Origin: Kocuria rhizophila | Lineage (GTDB): Bacteria; Actinomycetota; Actinomycetes; Actinomycetales; Micrococcaceae | Direction: 5' to 3' | Length of the DNA: 55,883 nt | Assembly (NCBI RefSeq): GCF_003667225.1 | Contig: NZ_RCOM01000008.1 | Coordinates: 1 to 55,883 of the forward strand | In this document: in pieces, positions 20,152 to 28,600 of the stretch | Numbering within the stretch: position 1 is the stretch's first letter | How the letters are laid out: each line of letters begins with the position of its first letter | Notes under the pieces: generated by a model | Told to the model about the DNA's origin: nothing | Seen by the model: the letters and a program-made list of their open reading frames with translations, nothing else | Database searches by the model: none | Translations under genes and position numbers: made by a program

Positions 20152-20367
20152 TCACTGCAGGGTGCCCTCACGCACGGCGTGCTGGGTGCGCTCGTACCCC
20201 TGCTGGATGTACTCCTCCAGCTTGGCCTTCTCCACGCGCCACTGGCCGCGACCGCCCACCTGGATGGCGGGCAGCTCTCCGGATCGCACCATGGCCCTGG
20301 CCTGCGGCACGGAGATGCACAGGATCTCGGCCACGTCCGCGAGAGTGAGGAATCGTTGTTGCGACAT
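20152..20367 (-). CDS. BldC-like helix-turn-helix DNA-binding protein
   Basis: A 71-residue MerR-like winged-helix protein of the excisionase/BldC type. FLTLADVAEILCISVPQARAMVRSGELPAIQVGGRGQWRV matches the recognition helix and wing, followed by a helix LEEYIQQGYER. In Streptomyces, BldC binds direct repeats cooperatively and controls development. Here it may regulate nearby envelope genes, which is inference. A perfect TTGACA on the minus strand (20458-20463) lies about 90 bases upstream, without a convincing -10. Confidence 0.88.
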   Translation of the reverse strand: MSQQRFLTLADVAEILCISVPQARAMVRSGELPAIQVGGRGQWRVEKAKLEEYIQQGYERTQHAVREGTLQ

Positions 20368-20593
20368 GGTCGTGCTTCACGTCCTTTGGAGTGAGATGGT
20401 GCGAAACGGGTCGGTTTCCGCTCTAAGTGTCCCACGAGATGAGAGCAGGAGCTGCTTGTCAACATGGGGAGCGGGGAATGGAGCCGTGGCCTCCTGTGTC
20501 CACATGACGCGCGTCACGCTACTGCCCAGCGCCCCCGCGCGGCACACTCGTGGGTAACCGGCAGGAGCCGGTCACGGGGGAAGGACACGGAGC

Positions 20594-21265
20594 ATGGGAC
20601 GTCAGCCAACACCGGAGCGGTCAGGGCACTCGAGTGCGTCGGCCGTCCGTTTCCGCAAGCCGTCGTGGCGGGACCCCCGGCTTCTGGTCGGACTGCTGCT
20701 GGTGCTGCTCTCCGTGCTGGGGGGGATCCTCCTGGTGGCCGCCGCCAACCGCAACGAGCCCTACTACGCCGCCGCGACCGACCTTGCCGTGGGGCAGCGG
20801 GTCACTGCCGAGGATCTCACCACCGTGGACGCGCACCTGCAGGAGACCTCCTCCCAGTACATCCCGGGGGTGCAGCCGTTGCACGAGGACGCGGTGGTCA
20901 CCCAGCGGGTGCCGCGGGGGCAGCTGGTCCCCGCCGCGTCCATCGGCACGGCCGACCACCTGGACCGGACCTCCGTGGGCATTGCCCTGCAGACCCCCCT
21001 GCCATCCCAGGCCGACCCGGGGGCGCACGTGGACGTCTGGGTGGCCAAGCCCAAGCCCAGTGGACGCGGGTACGTGGAGCCGAAGAAGCTCGTCACGGCC
21101 GCGGAGATCGCACGCGTCGACACGACCGACACCGCGCTGGGCGGCTCCGGGGGCGTCACCGTTCACGTGCTCGTCACCCCGTCGCAGGTGGCGCCGCTCG
21201 TGGACGCCCTCGGCAACGACGCGAAGGTGACCCTGGTGCCCAACACTGCGGGGAGCGGCTCGTGA
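20594..21265 (+). CDS. SAF-domain protein, CpaB/RcpC-like
   Basis: A 223-residue protein. A basic N-terminus and one transmembrane helix (about 29-51) precede a SAF domain (about 58-125) with AATDLAVGQRVTAEDLTTVD and VPRGQLVPAASI. CpaB/RcpC proteins are periplasmic or extracytoplasmic parts of Tad/Flp pilus machines. The ATG follows GGAAGGACACGGAGC. It overlaps the next gene by 4 bases (GTGA), so the two form a pair that should belong to the Tad system at 40.7-45.7 kb. Confidence 0.82.
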   Translation: MGRQPTPERSGHSSASAVRFRKPSWRDPRLLVGLLLVLLSVLGGILLVAAANRNEPYYAAATDLAVGQRVTAEDLTTVDAHLQETSSQYIPGVQPLHEDAVVTQRVPRGQLVPAASIGTADHLDRTSVGIALQTPLPSQADPGAHVDVWVAKPKPSGRGYVEPKKLVTAAEIARVDTTDTALGGSGGVTVHVLVTPSQVAPLVDALGNDAKVTLVPNTAGSGS

Positions 21266-22818
21266 GCATCTCCGTGGTGACCCTCGGGTCCGGCACGTGG
21301 GAGCTGGTGGAGCGGCTCGAGCGGCTGCACGGGGAGGTGACCGTGGTGCGGCGCTGCCTCGAGCTCTCAGAGCTGCTCGCGTGCGCGCACACGGGCATGG
21401 CGCAGCTGGCGCTCGTGGCGGAGGGCGGCGAGGACCTCACGGCGTCGCTGCTCGACCAGCTCGCGAGCAGTGGCCTGCGGGTGCTGGTGGTGGAGGGCCA
21501 CGACGATCTGCGACTGTCCCAGCTCGGAGTGGGGTCCGTGGCGGCGGCGGTCACGGGGTCTGAGCTGTCGGAACGGATCCTCGGGGCCATGCAGGATCCA
21601 CCCCGATCCCACGGTCGGGGCGAGCCCCGGGAGGACGCGGGCGCGCCCGGCTCGGAGCCGCCGAGGCACCCCGGTGCCGTGGACGGGTCCCGGGCCGCAG
21701 GGCCGGACGGGGAGGACGCGCGGAGCGGGGAAGGGCGGCAGGGCGACGTCGCCCGCGCCCGGGGGTCCCGGGGCCACACCGAGGAGGCCGATCACGGGAC
21801 CGGTCCAGTGCCACCCACCGCCGGTGACGGCGTCGGGGAGAGCGCCGAGGACGGCGGGGAGCGCGAGCTGTGGCACCCGGAGGGGGACGTGGACGCCGGA
21901 GCAGGCGACGACGGGGTGGAACCCCGGCTCGTGGTGGTGTGGGGACCCGCCGGGGCACCGGGGCGCACCGTGGTCGCGATCAACCTCGCGGCCGAGGCGG
22001 CCCTGCACGGCGCGCGCGTGCTGCTGGTCGACGCGGACACCTACGCGGCGTCGGTGGCCGCGAGTCTGGGCATGCTCGACGAGGCGGCGGGGCTCGCGCA
22101 GGCCTGCCGGCTCGCGGACCAGGGGAGGCTGGACGCCGACACCCTGCGCCGCTGCGCCACCCCGGTCTCCGTGGCCGGCGGATCCGTGGCGGTGCTGAGC
22201 GGTCTCACGCGCCACGACCGGTGGCCCGAGCTGAGGGCGTCGGCGCTGGAGCTCGTGCTCGAACGCGCCCGCCAGGTCTGGGACCTCGTGGTCGTGGACG
22301 TCTCCTCCCCGCTGGAGGCGGACGAGGAGATCAGCACCGACTTCCTGGCCCCGCGCCGCAACGCCGGGGCGCTGATTCCTGTGGCCGCGGCGGACACGGT
22401 GATCGCCCTGGGCGCGGCCGACGCCCTCGGGGTACCCCGCCTGGTGAAGGCCCTCCCGGACCTCGACGACGCGGCACCCGGGGCCGCGGTGCTGGTGGTG
22501 ATGAACAAGCTGCGTCCCGCGGCCACCGGGCGCGCCGCCCGCGCGGCCGTGACCGAGGCATGGGAGCGCTTCTCCCCGGGGCACCCGATCGCCCACACGC
22601 TGCCGTGGGACCCCGCAGTGTGCGACGCCGCCCTGCTCGCGGGAGCCGTGCTCGCCGAGACGGCGCCCCGCAGCGCCCTGCGCCAGGAGATCACCGCGCT
22701 CGCGCTCGCGGTGCGCCGGGGCGAGGCCGTGTCCGCCGCGGCGTCGGGCGCGGCGACCTCCGGTGGGACGGGCACTAGGCTGGGGCGTCGGATGGGCGCG
22801 TGGTTGCGCCGGGACTGA
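21262..22818 (+). CDS. CpaE/TadZ-like MinD-family ATPase
   Basis: A 518-residue protein. An N-terminal receiver-like domain (about 1-115) is followed by a charged Gly/Asp/Glu-rich linker and a ParA/MinD domain from about residue 222. The P-loop reads WGPAGAPGRTVVAINLAAE. It lacks the usual lysines of a deviant Walker A. LLVDADTYAASVA and LVVVDVSSPLEADEEI are the other motifs. TadZ/CpaE proteins position the pilus machine at the cell pole or membrane. The GTG at 21262 overlaps the upstream stop. Confidence 0.8.
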   Translation: MSISVVTLGSGTWELVERLERLHGEVTVVRRCLELSELLACAHTGMAQLALVAEGGEDLTASLLDQLASSGLRVLVVEGHDDLRLSQLGVGSVAAAVTGSELSERILGAMQDPPRSHGRGEPREDAGAPGSEPPRHPGAVDGSRAAGPDGEDARSGEGRQGDVARARGSRGHTEEADHGTGPVPPTAGDGVGESAEDGGERELWHPEGDVDAGAGDDGVEPRLVVVWGPAGAPGRTVVAINLAAEAALHGARVLLVDADTYAASVAASLGMLDEAAGLAQACRLADQGRLDADTLRRCATPVSVAGGSVAVLSGLTRHDRWPELRASALELVLERARQVWDLVVVDVSSPLEADEEISTDFLAPRRNAGALIPVAAADTVIALGAADALGVPRLVKALPDLDDAAPGAAVLVVMNKLRPAATGRAARAAVTEAWERFSPGHPIAHTLPWDPAVCDAALLAGAVLAETAPRSALRQEITALALAVRRGEAVSAAASGAATSGGTGTRLGRRMGAWLRRD

Positions 22819-22836
22819 GAGAAGAGGCGGCCGCAC

Positions 22837-24420
22837 ATGGCATTCACCGATCCGCTGCGCTGCGTGGCGGACTTCGACGCCGGCGACGCCGAGTGGCTCC
22901 ACCTGCTCGTGGGGGACTGGCAGCTCGTTGCGGACCTGGGCTTCGGGGACCTGCTGCTCTGCTTCCCCCGGGAGGTGGTGGCCGCCGCGCAGAGCCCCAC
23001 GGGCCAGCCGATCCCCCGGGAGGGCACGGACTTCCTGGTGCTCGCCCACGCCAGACCGACCACGGGGCCCACCGCCTACCAGAAGGACCTGGTCGGGGAG
23101 CTCGTGAACGGGCCGGCGGCGGGCACCCTGCGCCGGGCATGGATCGATCGTCGGATCGAACGCACGGGCCCCTCGGAGTGGTCGAACCTGGCCTCCCGCT
23201 CCGTCACGCTGGTCCCGCTGGTGCGGAACCAGCGGACGATCGCCGTGGTCAGCCTGACCACGGATCCGCAGCGCGAACGGCTGCCCTCCCGCATGGAACT
23301 GGTCTACCGGGAATCGGCCGCCGACCTGCTGCGCATGGCGAACCAGGGGACGTGGCCGGACTTCGCGGTGCGCAGCGACTCCCGCAGGGGAGCTCCGCGC
23401 GTGGGGGACGGCATGCTGCGACTGAACGCCTCCGGGGTGGTGGAGTTCTGCTCGCCCAACGGTCTCTCCACGTTCCGGCGCCTGGGCTTTCGCGGAGACC
23501 TCACCGGCCAGAACCTGCTGCGGGTGGCTCGCCAGCTCCCGCTCACCGCCCCCGGGGTGGACGAGACCCTGGCGCCCGTGCTGGCGGGGACCATGCCGTG
23601 GCGGGCCGAGCTCTCGGGGGTGAAGGCATCGGCGACCTTGCGCGCCATCCCCCTGCGTCAGGGCTCGGAGCGCACGGGAGCACTGCTGCTGTGCCGGGAC
23701 GTCACCGAGCTGCGTCGGCGCGACCTGCAGCTCGTCTCCAAGGACGCCACCATCCGTGAGATCCACCACCGGGTGAAGAACAACCTGCAGACGGTCTCCG
23801 CGCTGCTGCGGCTGCAGTCGCGCCGCATGCACTCGGAGGAGGGGCGCAACGGGCTCCAGCAGGCGATGCGCCGGGTCAGCTCGATTGCCCGGGTGCACGA
23901 GTCCCTCTCCCACGAGATCTCCGAGGACGTGGACTTCGACGAGCTGATGCGCCACCAGGTGAAGCTCGCGGTGGAGACCGCCTCGGCGGGCCAGCGCGTG
24001 CGCACGGAGGTCCACGGCTCGTTCGGCCGGCTGCCCTCGAAGAGCGCGACGTCCGTGGCCCTCGTGGTCAACGAACTCGTGGCCAACGCCGTGGAGCACG
24101 GGCTCAGGGACCGGGACGGCACCGTGGCGATGTCCGTGCGCCACCTCGAGGACGAGACCACGGAGACGGGAGAGACCGACCGTGTGCTCGAGATCGCCAT
24201 CGAGGACGACGGCAGCGGCATGGGGGCCACGGTCATCGAGGAGTCCGGGGTGAGCGCCTACCGACCCCCTGCAGAGGGCGAGGGGCTGGGCATGCAGATC
24301 GTGCGGACCCTCGTGGCCAGTGAGCTGCGCGGCAGCATCCGGTGGCAGTCCGCGGAGCAGGGCGGGACGAGTGTGGTCATCACGGCCCGGTTCCGCCAGC
24401 CGGCGTCCGGGCGGCGGTGA
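22837..24420 (+). CDS. pdtaS: Cytosolic sensor histidine kinase, PdtaS-like
   Basis: A 527-residue soluble kinase without membrane segments. The N-terminal GAF-like domain (about 1-165) is followed by a PAS domain (about 190-300), then HisKA_2 with IREIHHRVKNNLQTVSALLRLQ, the phosphorylated His being 310 or 311. The HATPase domain shows LVVNELVANAVEHG and DDGSGM, then GEGLGMQIVRTLV. In mycobacteria PdtaS phosphorylates the RNA-binding antiterminator PdtaR. No pdtaR gene is in this window. It lies 18 bp after the CpaE-like gene, so it may be co-transcribed with it. Confidence 0.9.
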   Translation: MAFTDPLRCVADFDAGDAEWLHLLVGDWQLVADLGFGDLLLCFPREVVAAAQSPTGQPIPREGTDFLVLAHARPTTGPTAYQKDLVGELVNGPAAGTLRRAWIDRRIERTGPSEWSNLASRSVTLVPLVRNQRTIAVVSLTTDPQRERLPSRMELVYRESAADLLRMANQGTWPDFAVRSDSRRGAPRVGDGMLRLNASGVVEFCSPNGLSTFRRLGFRGDLTGQNLLRVARQLPLTAPGVDETLAPVLAGTMPWRAELSGVKASATLRAIPLRQGSERTGALLLCRDVTELRRRDLQLVSKDATIREIHHRVKNNLQTVSALLRLQSRRMHSEEGRNGLQQAMRRVSSIARVHESLSHEISEDVDFDELMRHQVKLAVETASAGQRVRTEVHGSFGRLPSKSATSVALVVNELVANAVEHGLRDRDGTVAMSVRHLEDETTETGETDRVLEIAIEDDGSGMGATVIEESGVSAYRPPAEGEGLGMQIVRTLVASELRGSIRWQSAEQGGTSVVITARFRQPASGRR

Positions 24421-24445
24421 CGGGGCCCACCTGCGACCGGATGCG

Positions 24446-24489
24446 CGAACGGCCCGTGTTCCACCGGGTGGCGGAACGCGGGCCGTTCG
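24446..24489. terminator. Bidirectional terminator between pdtaS and whiB1
   Basis: A 17-bp stem with one G-U pair (24446-24462 with 24473-24489) lies between the convergent stops. It should serve both genes. Confidence 0.75.
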
Positions 24490-24504
24490 GCGTGCGTGCG
24501 GATC

Positions 24505-24753
24505 TCAGGAGGCGCGACGGGCGCGGGCGGCGCGGCGCTTGAGCGCCCGGCGCTCGTCCTCGCTCATCCCGCCCCACACACCGGCGTCCTGACCGGACTC
24601 CAGGGCCCACTGCAAACAGGTGTCCATGACCTCGCACGTGCGGCACACGGCCTTGGCCTCATCGATCTGCAGGAGGGCAGGGCCTGTGTTTCCCACGGGG
24701 AAGAACAGTTCGGGGTCTTTCTCCAGGCAAGCTGCGCGACTACGCCAGTCCAT
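24505..24753 (-). CDS. whiB1: WhiB-family [4Fe-4S] regulator, WhiB1/WblE type
   Basis: An 82-residue protein beginning MDWRSRAACLEKDPELFFPVG. The four cluster cysteines are Cys9, Cys37, Cys40 and Cys46. The GVWGGMSEDERRALKRR turn and basic tail are as in WhiB1. WhiB1 binds the sigma factor SigA and responds to nitric oxide; it is essential in mycobacteria. The ATG at 24753 matches the family N-terminus. Its AAGGAG is about 13 bases upstream, a longer spacing than usual. A stem-loop with a U run sits in its upstream region. Confidence 0.93.
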   Translation of the reverse strand: MDWRSRAACLEKDPELFFPVGNTGPALLQIDEAKAVCRTCEVMDTCLQWALESGQDAGVWGGMSEDERRALKRRAARARRAS

Positions 24754-24856
24754 GACGATGACACCGCTCCTTTCGGGAATTCGTGGTGTGCCGGTCCGCA
24801 GGAACCCGGGGGAGCGCGGCGACCAGCCGCGTGGAGGAACCTGGCCATGACACAGA

Positions 24857-24880
24857 AAAGGCCCGTGAGATCGGGCCTTT
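24857..24880 (-). promoter_or_regulatory. Stem-loop with U run ahead of whiB1 (possible attenuator)
   Basis: AAAGGCCCG and CGGGCCTTT flank a 6-base loop. Read on the minus strand the stem ends in UUUU, the shape of an intrinsic terminator. It lies 104 bp upstream of the whiB1 ATG. It could be an attenuator in a long leader, or the end of a short separate RNA. The rest of the 301-bp interval 24754-25054 holds the tandem CGTAAACA repeats and the start region of the next gene. Confidence 0.45.
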
Positions 24881-24903
24881 GGGGATCTGTCACTACTTTC
24901 CCA

Positions 24904-24922
24904 CGTAAACACAGCGTAAACA
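24904..24922. repeat. Two CGTAAACA direct repeats, 11-bp period
   Basis: CGTAAACA occurs at 24904-24911 and 24915-24922, one helical turn apart, between whiB1 and the divergent membrane-protein gene. Such spacing is typical of paired binding sites on one face of DNA. Confidence 0.5.
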
Positions 24923-25054
24923 AGAGTCTGAGCGCTACATCACACCCGGGGCTTGCATCCTCCCTGTTGCGCGGATGGACGGGGCATGCCGGGCACCGGG
25001 GGAGGTGCTCTCACTACAGTGGACGTGTCCAGGTCCCCTCCCGAAAGGCCCGCC

Positions 25055-25486
25055 ATGAACCCCCCGGTGTCCCGCTCCACCACCCAGGCGCCCGGCGCCC
25101 GGCCCTGGACCGCGACGGTCGTCGCCGTGCTGGTGGCGCTGGAGTCGCTCGCGCTGCTCGTGATCGCGGTGGGGCTCGTCGTGTCCCTCTTTACGGGCCA
25201 CGTCCTGCCGGTTGCCGGCATCGTCTTCGCTTCCGTGGTCCTCGTGGGTGGAGCACTGTGGCTCGCCGCGGCGGCACGCGGGGTGCTCGGCGGTATGCGC
25301 TGGCCGCGCGCGGCCGTTCTGGTCTCCCAGGCCTTCCTGCTCATCGTGGGGCTGTCCTTCCTGCAGGTGGCACTGGGCGGCTGGGGCATGGCGCTCGCGG
25401 TGGTGGCGGTGGTCACGATCCTGTGCCTGTTCGCCCCGCCCACCGTCGCGTTCATGCACCGCACCCGGGACGACGCCGCCCGCTGA
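25055..25486 (+). CDS. Small integral membrane protein (143 aa)
   Basis: A 143-residue protein with a short Pro-rich N-terminus and four predicted transmembrane helices, near residues 18-44, 49-70, 79-103 and 107-128. The short polar C-terminus is HRTRDDAAR. No catalytic motif is visible and I do not recognise a family with a known role. The ATG at 25055 follows GAAAGG. A TACAGT at 25015-25020 may be the -10 box. It is divergent from whiB1. Confidence 0.8.
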   Translation: MNPPVSRSTTQAPGARPWTATVVAVLVALESLALLVIAVGLVVSLFTGHVLPVAGIVFASVVLVGGALWLAAAARGVLGGMRWPRAAVLVSQAFLLIVGLSFLQVALGGWGMALAVVAVVTILCLFAPPTVAFMHRTRDDAAR

Positions 25487-25506
25487 GATCCCGGAGCGCG
25501 ACTGAG

Positions 25507-25595
25507 GTGGCATCCCCCTCCGCGGTTGCCGGAGCCTGCCGTACCGCACTGCGCGGGGCCAGCCGAGGCTCCCCCGCCGCTCTGGGGGATGCCAC
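25507..25595. ncRNA. Nested inverted repeat, possible structured RNA or terminator
   Basis: GTGGCATCCCCC (25507-25518) pairs perfectly with 25584-25595. Inside it GGAGCCT (25531-25537) pairs with AGGCTCC (25565-25571), with further CCGC/GCGG pairing at the centre. The whole could fold as a rod of about 90 nt. It sits between convergent genes and has no T tract. It lacks the GGAAGGAAGC loop of SRP RNA. It may be a small RNA or an unusually elaborate bidirectional terminator. Confidence 0.35.
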
Positions 25596-25684
25596 GCCAG
25601 ATCTGCCGGGCACGACGTGGTGGCAGGCCATGACGTTCTGCCGGCCCGCTTCGTCACCGGGCTGTCACGGAGGTGCGCCCCCAC

Positions 25685-28600
25685 TCACGAACCGGTGGGC
25701 GGCAGGGGGCACTGCAGGGGGGTCACGGTGCCCCGGTGCACCCAGAACCCCCGTCCCGGTGGCCCACCCAACGGCTGACCGGTGAAGGAGGCCCCGAACG
25801 TGTCCCCGTCAAAGCTGCGGCGGGGCCTCAGGACCAGGGCGTCCGCGGTGTGCCGCCACGTCAGCAGCGGTGGGAACGTGGCCGCCGGGGAGTCCGTGAG
25901 CTGGATGCCCACGATCACCCGCACGCCCGGAAGCAGCCAGGGCTCCTCGGTGGCGGGAGGGAGCGCGGAGCCCGCACCGTGGAGCGGGAGACCGTCCCGC
26001 TCCACCGCTGCCGCGCGGTGACCCGGTGCGGATCCACCGGCGCCGTACGCCACCGCATGGGGATTCGCGGCCGCGGGTTCCGGGTGCGGGGAGTGCGGCT
26101 CTCGGGGAGGGGCGTCAGCGTCGGGTCTCCCCGTCCACGCCGCGGCGAACGCCCGCAGGACGTCGGGTGCCAGCCGGTCGGCGTCGTCCAGGACCACGGT
26201 GGTCGGGCGGTGCACCCCGCCCAGACGGCGCAGCAGGGCAGGGACGTCCTCCGCGGTGCGCAGAACGGGGTGCAGCACGTCGTGGCGCGCCGTGCTCGGT
26301 CGCTGGTGCGCGGCCCCGGCCTCCGGGTCGAGGTGCGCGCGGGCCGCGGCCAGGAAGCTGCTGCGCCCGCTGCGGGCCGGGCCCGCGACGACGAGCGTGG
26401 ACCCGGGGCCCCACGGATGGCAGCACGGGGACCCGTCCCGGGTGACGCCCAGCACGAGACCCGCGGAACGCGGGGTGGGAGGGGTCCACGATCTCGGCAG
26501 CGGGAACGCGGGCGGCCACGGGTGGGGAGCGGCAAGCGGCTCGACCGCGAGGGCCGTGTCCGGCACCGCGGTCGTCGTCGGGCACGGGTTCGACCGTCGT
26601 GCGGGACCGGCCGGTGCGGCGTCGCCACCGGCGAGCTGCACCACGGCCATCCGCTCCGCGCGGGGAGCAGCGGATCCCGGCTCACACCTGTCCGTGGCCG
26701 GCCCACTCAGGGCGGCGCGTCCCGGATGGGCCGAGAACGGCGGCAGGCGCGGCCATTGCAGCAGCGCGTCCGGGCTCTGTCCCTCCGGCAGGTGCAGCCG
26801 GTTGGGTCCGACGTGGGAGGCCCTGCCCGTCGCGAGGGCCCGGTCGCCGGTGACCAGTGCGGAGAGCCCCAGGGCCGTGCCGGTGGAGACGAGGGCGAGG
26901 ACGTCGTCCTCCAGGTGGGCCCAGGACCCTGCCCGGAAGTGCTGGCAGCAGCGGTCCCAGTCCTCCACGGCCAGCACGGCCCGGGACCTGGCGCCCGAGA
27001 CGGACTCCTGCCGCCCGCCCAGACCGGCGCGGAGCGTGTCGAGCAGGTGCGCCACGTCCCCCGGTTCGTCAGCGCGTGCCCATCCCCGCAGTGCCGGGTG
27101 CGCGGCCACGCCCTCCGCGCTGGCCACCCCGTCCAGTGCGTGATCCGATGCCGTGATGACGTACAGCGCCACGGGGTTCGCGGCGGAGACGCCGGGCAGC
27201 ACCAGCGCGGCGCAGCGCCGGAGCAGAGCCGAGAACCAGCCGTGCACAGCCGCGGGGCGGCCGATGAGCGCGAGAGCCCCGTCCTCCCAGGGCCGCCATG
27301 CGGCGCGCCCGCTCCAGTGCTCCGCGGGGTTCTCCGCCGGACCCAGGTCCACGGCGTCACCGACGCCGCTGGGGAGCGCGTCCGCGTTCGCGGGCAGGGC
27401 CGGTGGCACTGCCCGGCTGCCGCCTGGGCCACCCCGCGGATCGTCGGGCAGCAGCGCGGGCGTCTCGTCCGCCGAGGCCCAGGAGTCGGCCACGTCACGC
27501 ACCGCGGCCGCCACATCCGGTGGCGGTCCGGAGTCGGCAGGACCCACAGACCGACCCGCCCGCGGCGGCCCGTGGTGGCGCGCCGGGTCCGTGAACGTGA
27601 CCACGGGGGATGGGGGAGCGGGTGGCCGCATCCGTGTCAGAACGGCGGCCTGCACCTCGACCGCGGGTCCGTCTCCGCGGTCGAGGTACCCCCGGCCGGG
27701 CAGCCCGGACGGGATGCGGGCCGCCTGGGTGCCCCCGACGACGTCCACGGACTCCTGCTCCGTGCGCACGCGCAGGCAGAGCGCCTGGGTGACGTTGGTG
27801 CGAACGTCTGCGGGCAGGGCACCCTGGGGGCGCTGCGTGGCCAGCACCAGGTGGACCCCCAGGGACCGTCCCACGGTCGCGACGACCGCGAGTTCCTGTG
27901 CAGCCTCCGGGAACGCGTCCGTGAGCATCTTGGCCTCGTCCACCACCACGACCAGCTCCCGGATCGCGGGGGTCTGGGCGTCACGCCCCAGCACCTCGGC
28001 CATGTCCCGCAGACCGTGCGCTGCGAGGACCAGCTCGCGGCGTCGCAGCTCGGAGCGCAGGAACAGCAGCGCCCGCCGGATCTCGTCCGCACCCAGGTCC
28101 GTGAGCAGTGTGGTGAGGTGGGGCAGCCCGGTGAGGGGCGCGAGGGCGGCACCGCCCTTGAAGTCGATGAAGACGAACTCCAACCGGCGCGGTGGGCACT
28201 GCGCGGCGAGGCCGGCCACGATCGTGCGCAGCACCTCGGACTTCCCGCATCCCGTGGTGCCGGCGATCAGCAGGTGGGGGTGCTCGTCACTCAGCTGGAT
28301 GTGCTCGACCCCGGCTCGGGAGACGCCGAACGCGGCACTCAACACATTCGCCGGGCCCGCTGCCGCCGGGGAATGTCCCGCCCTCGTGCACGGGGTGTCC
28401 GCGGAGACGGCGTCGTGCGACGCCTCCGTGCCCTGGGGGTGTGCGGGTGTGCCACCGTACGCGCCCAGGCCGTGCGCGCCCGGGCTGTGCGCGCCCGGAC
28501 CGTGCGACGCCGGGAGGGCGGCGTCGTCGTTCGTGAGAGCCAGGAGCTCGTGCGATCCGAGACGGCGGGGCAACCGGCCGCCAGCCGTTCCGACCCCTGC

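Noticed and set aside
21367-24144. Long open frame (925 codons) opposite the CpaE-like and pdtaS genes
   Set aside because: Composition is Arg/Gly/His-rich low complexity and both plus-strand genes have clear family motifs.
25507-25595. SRP RNA (4.5S) as identity of the nested hairpin
   Set aside because: The conserved GGAAGGAAGC apical loop and asymmetric internal loop are not present.
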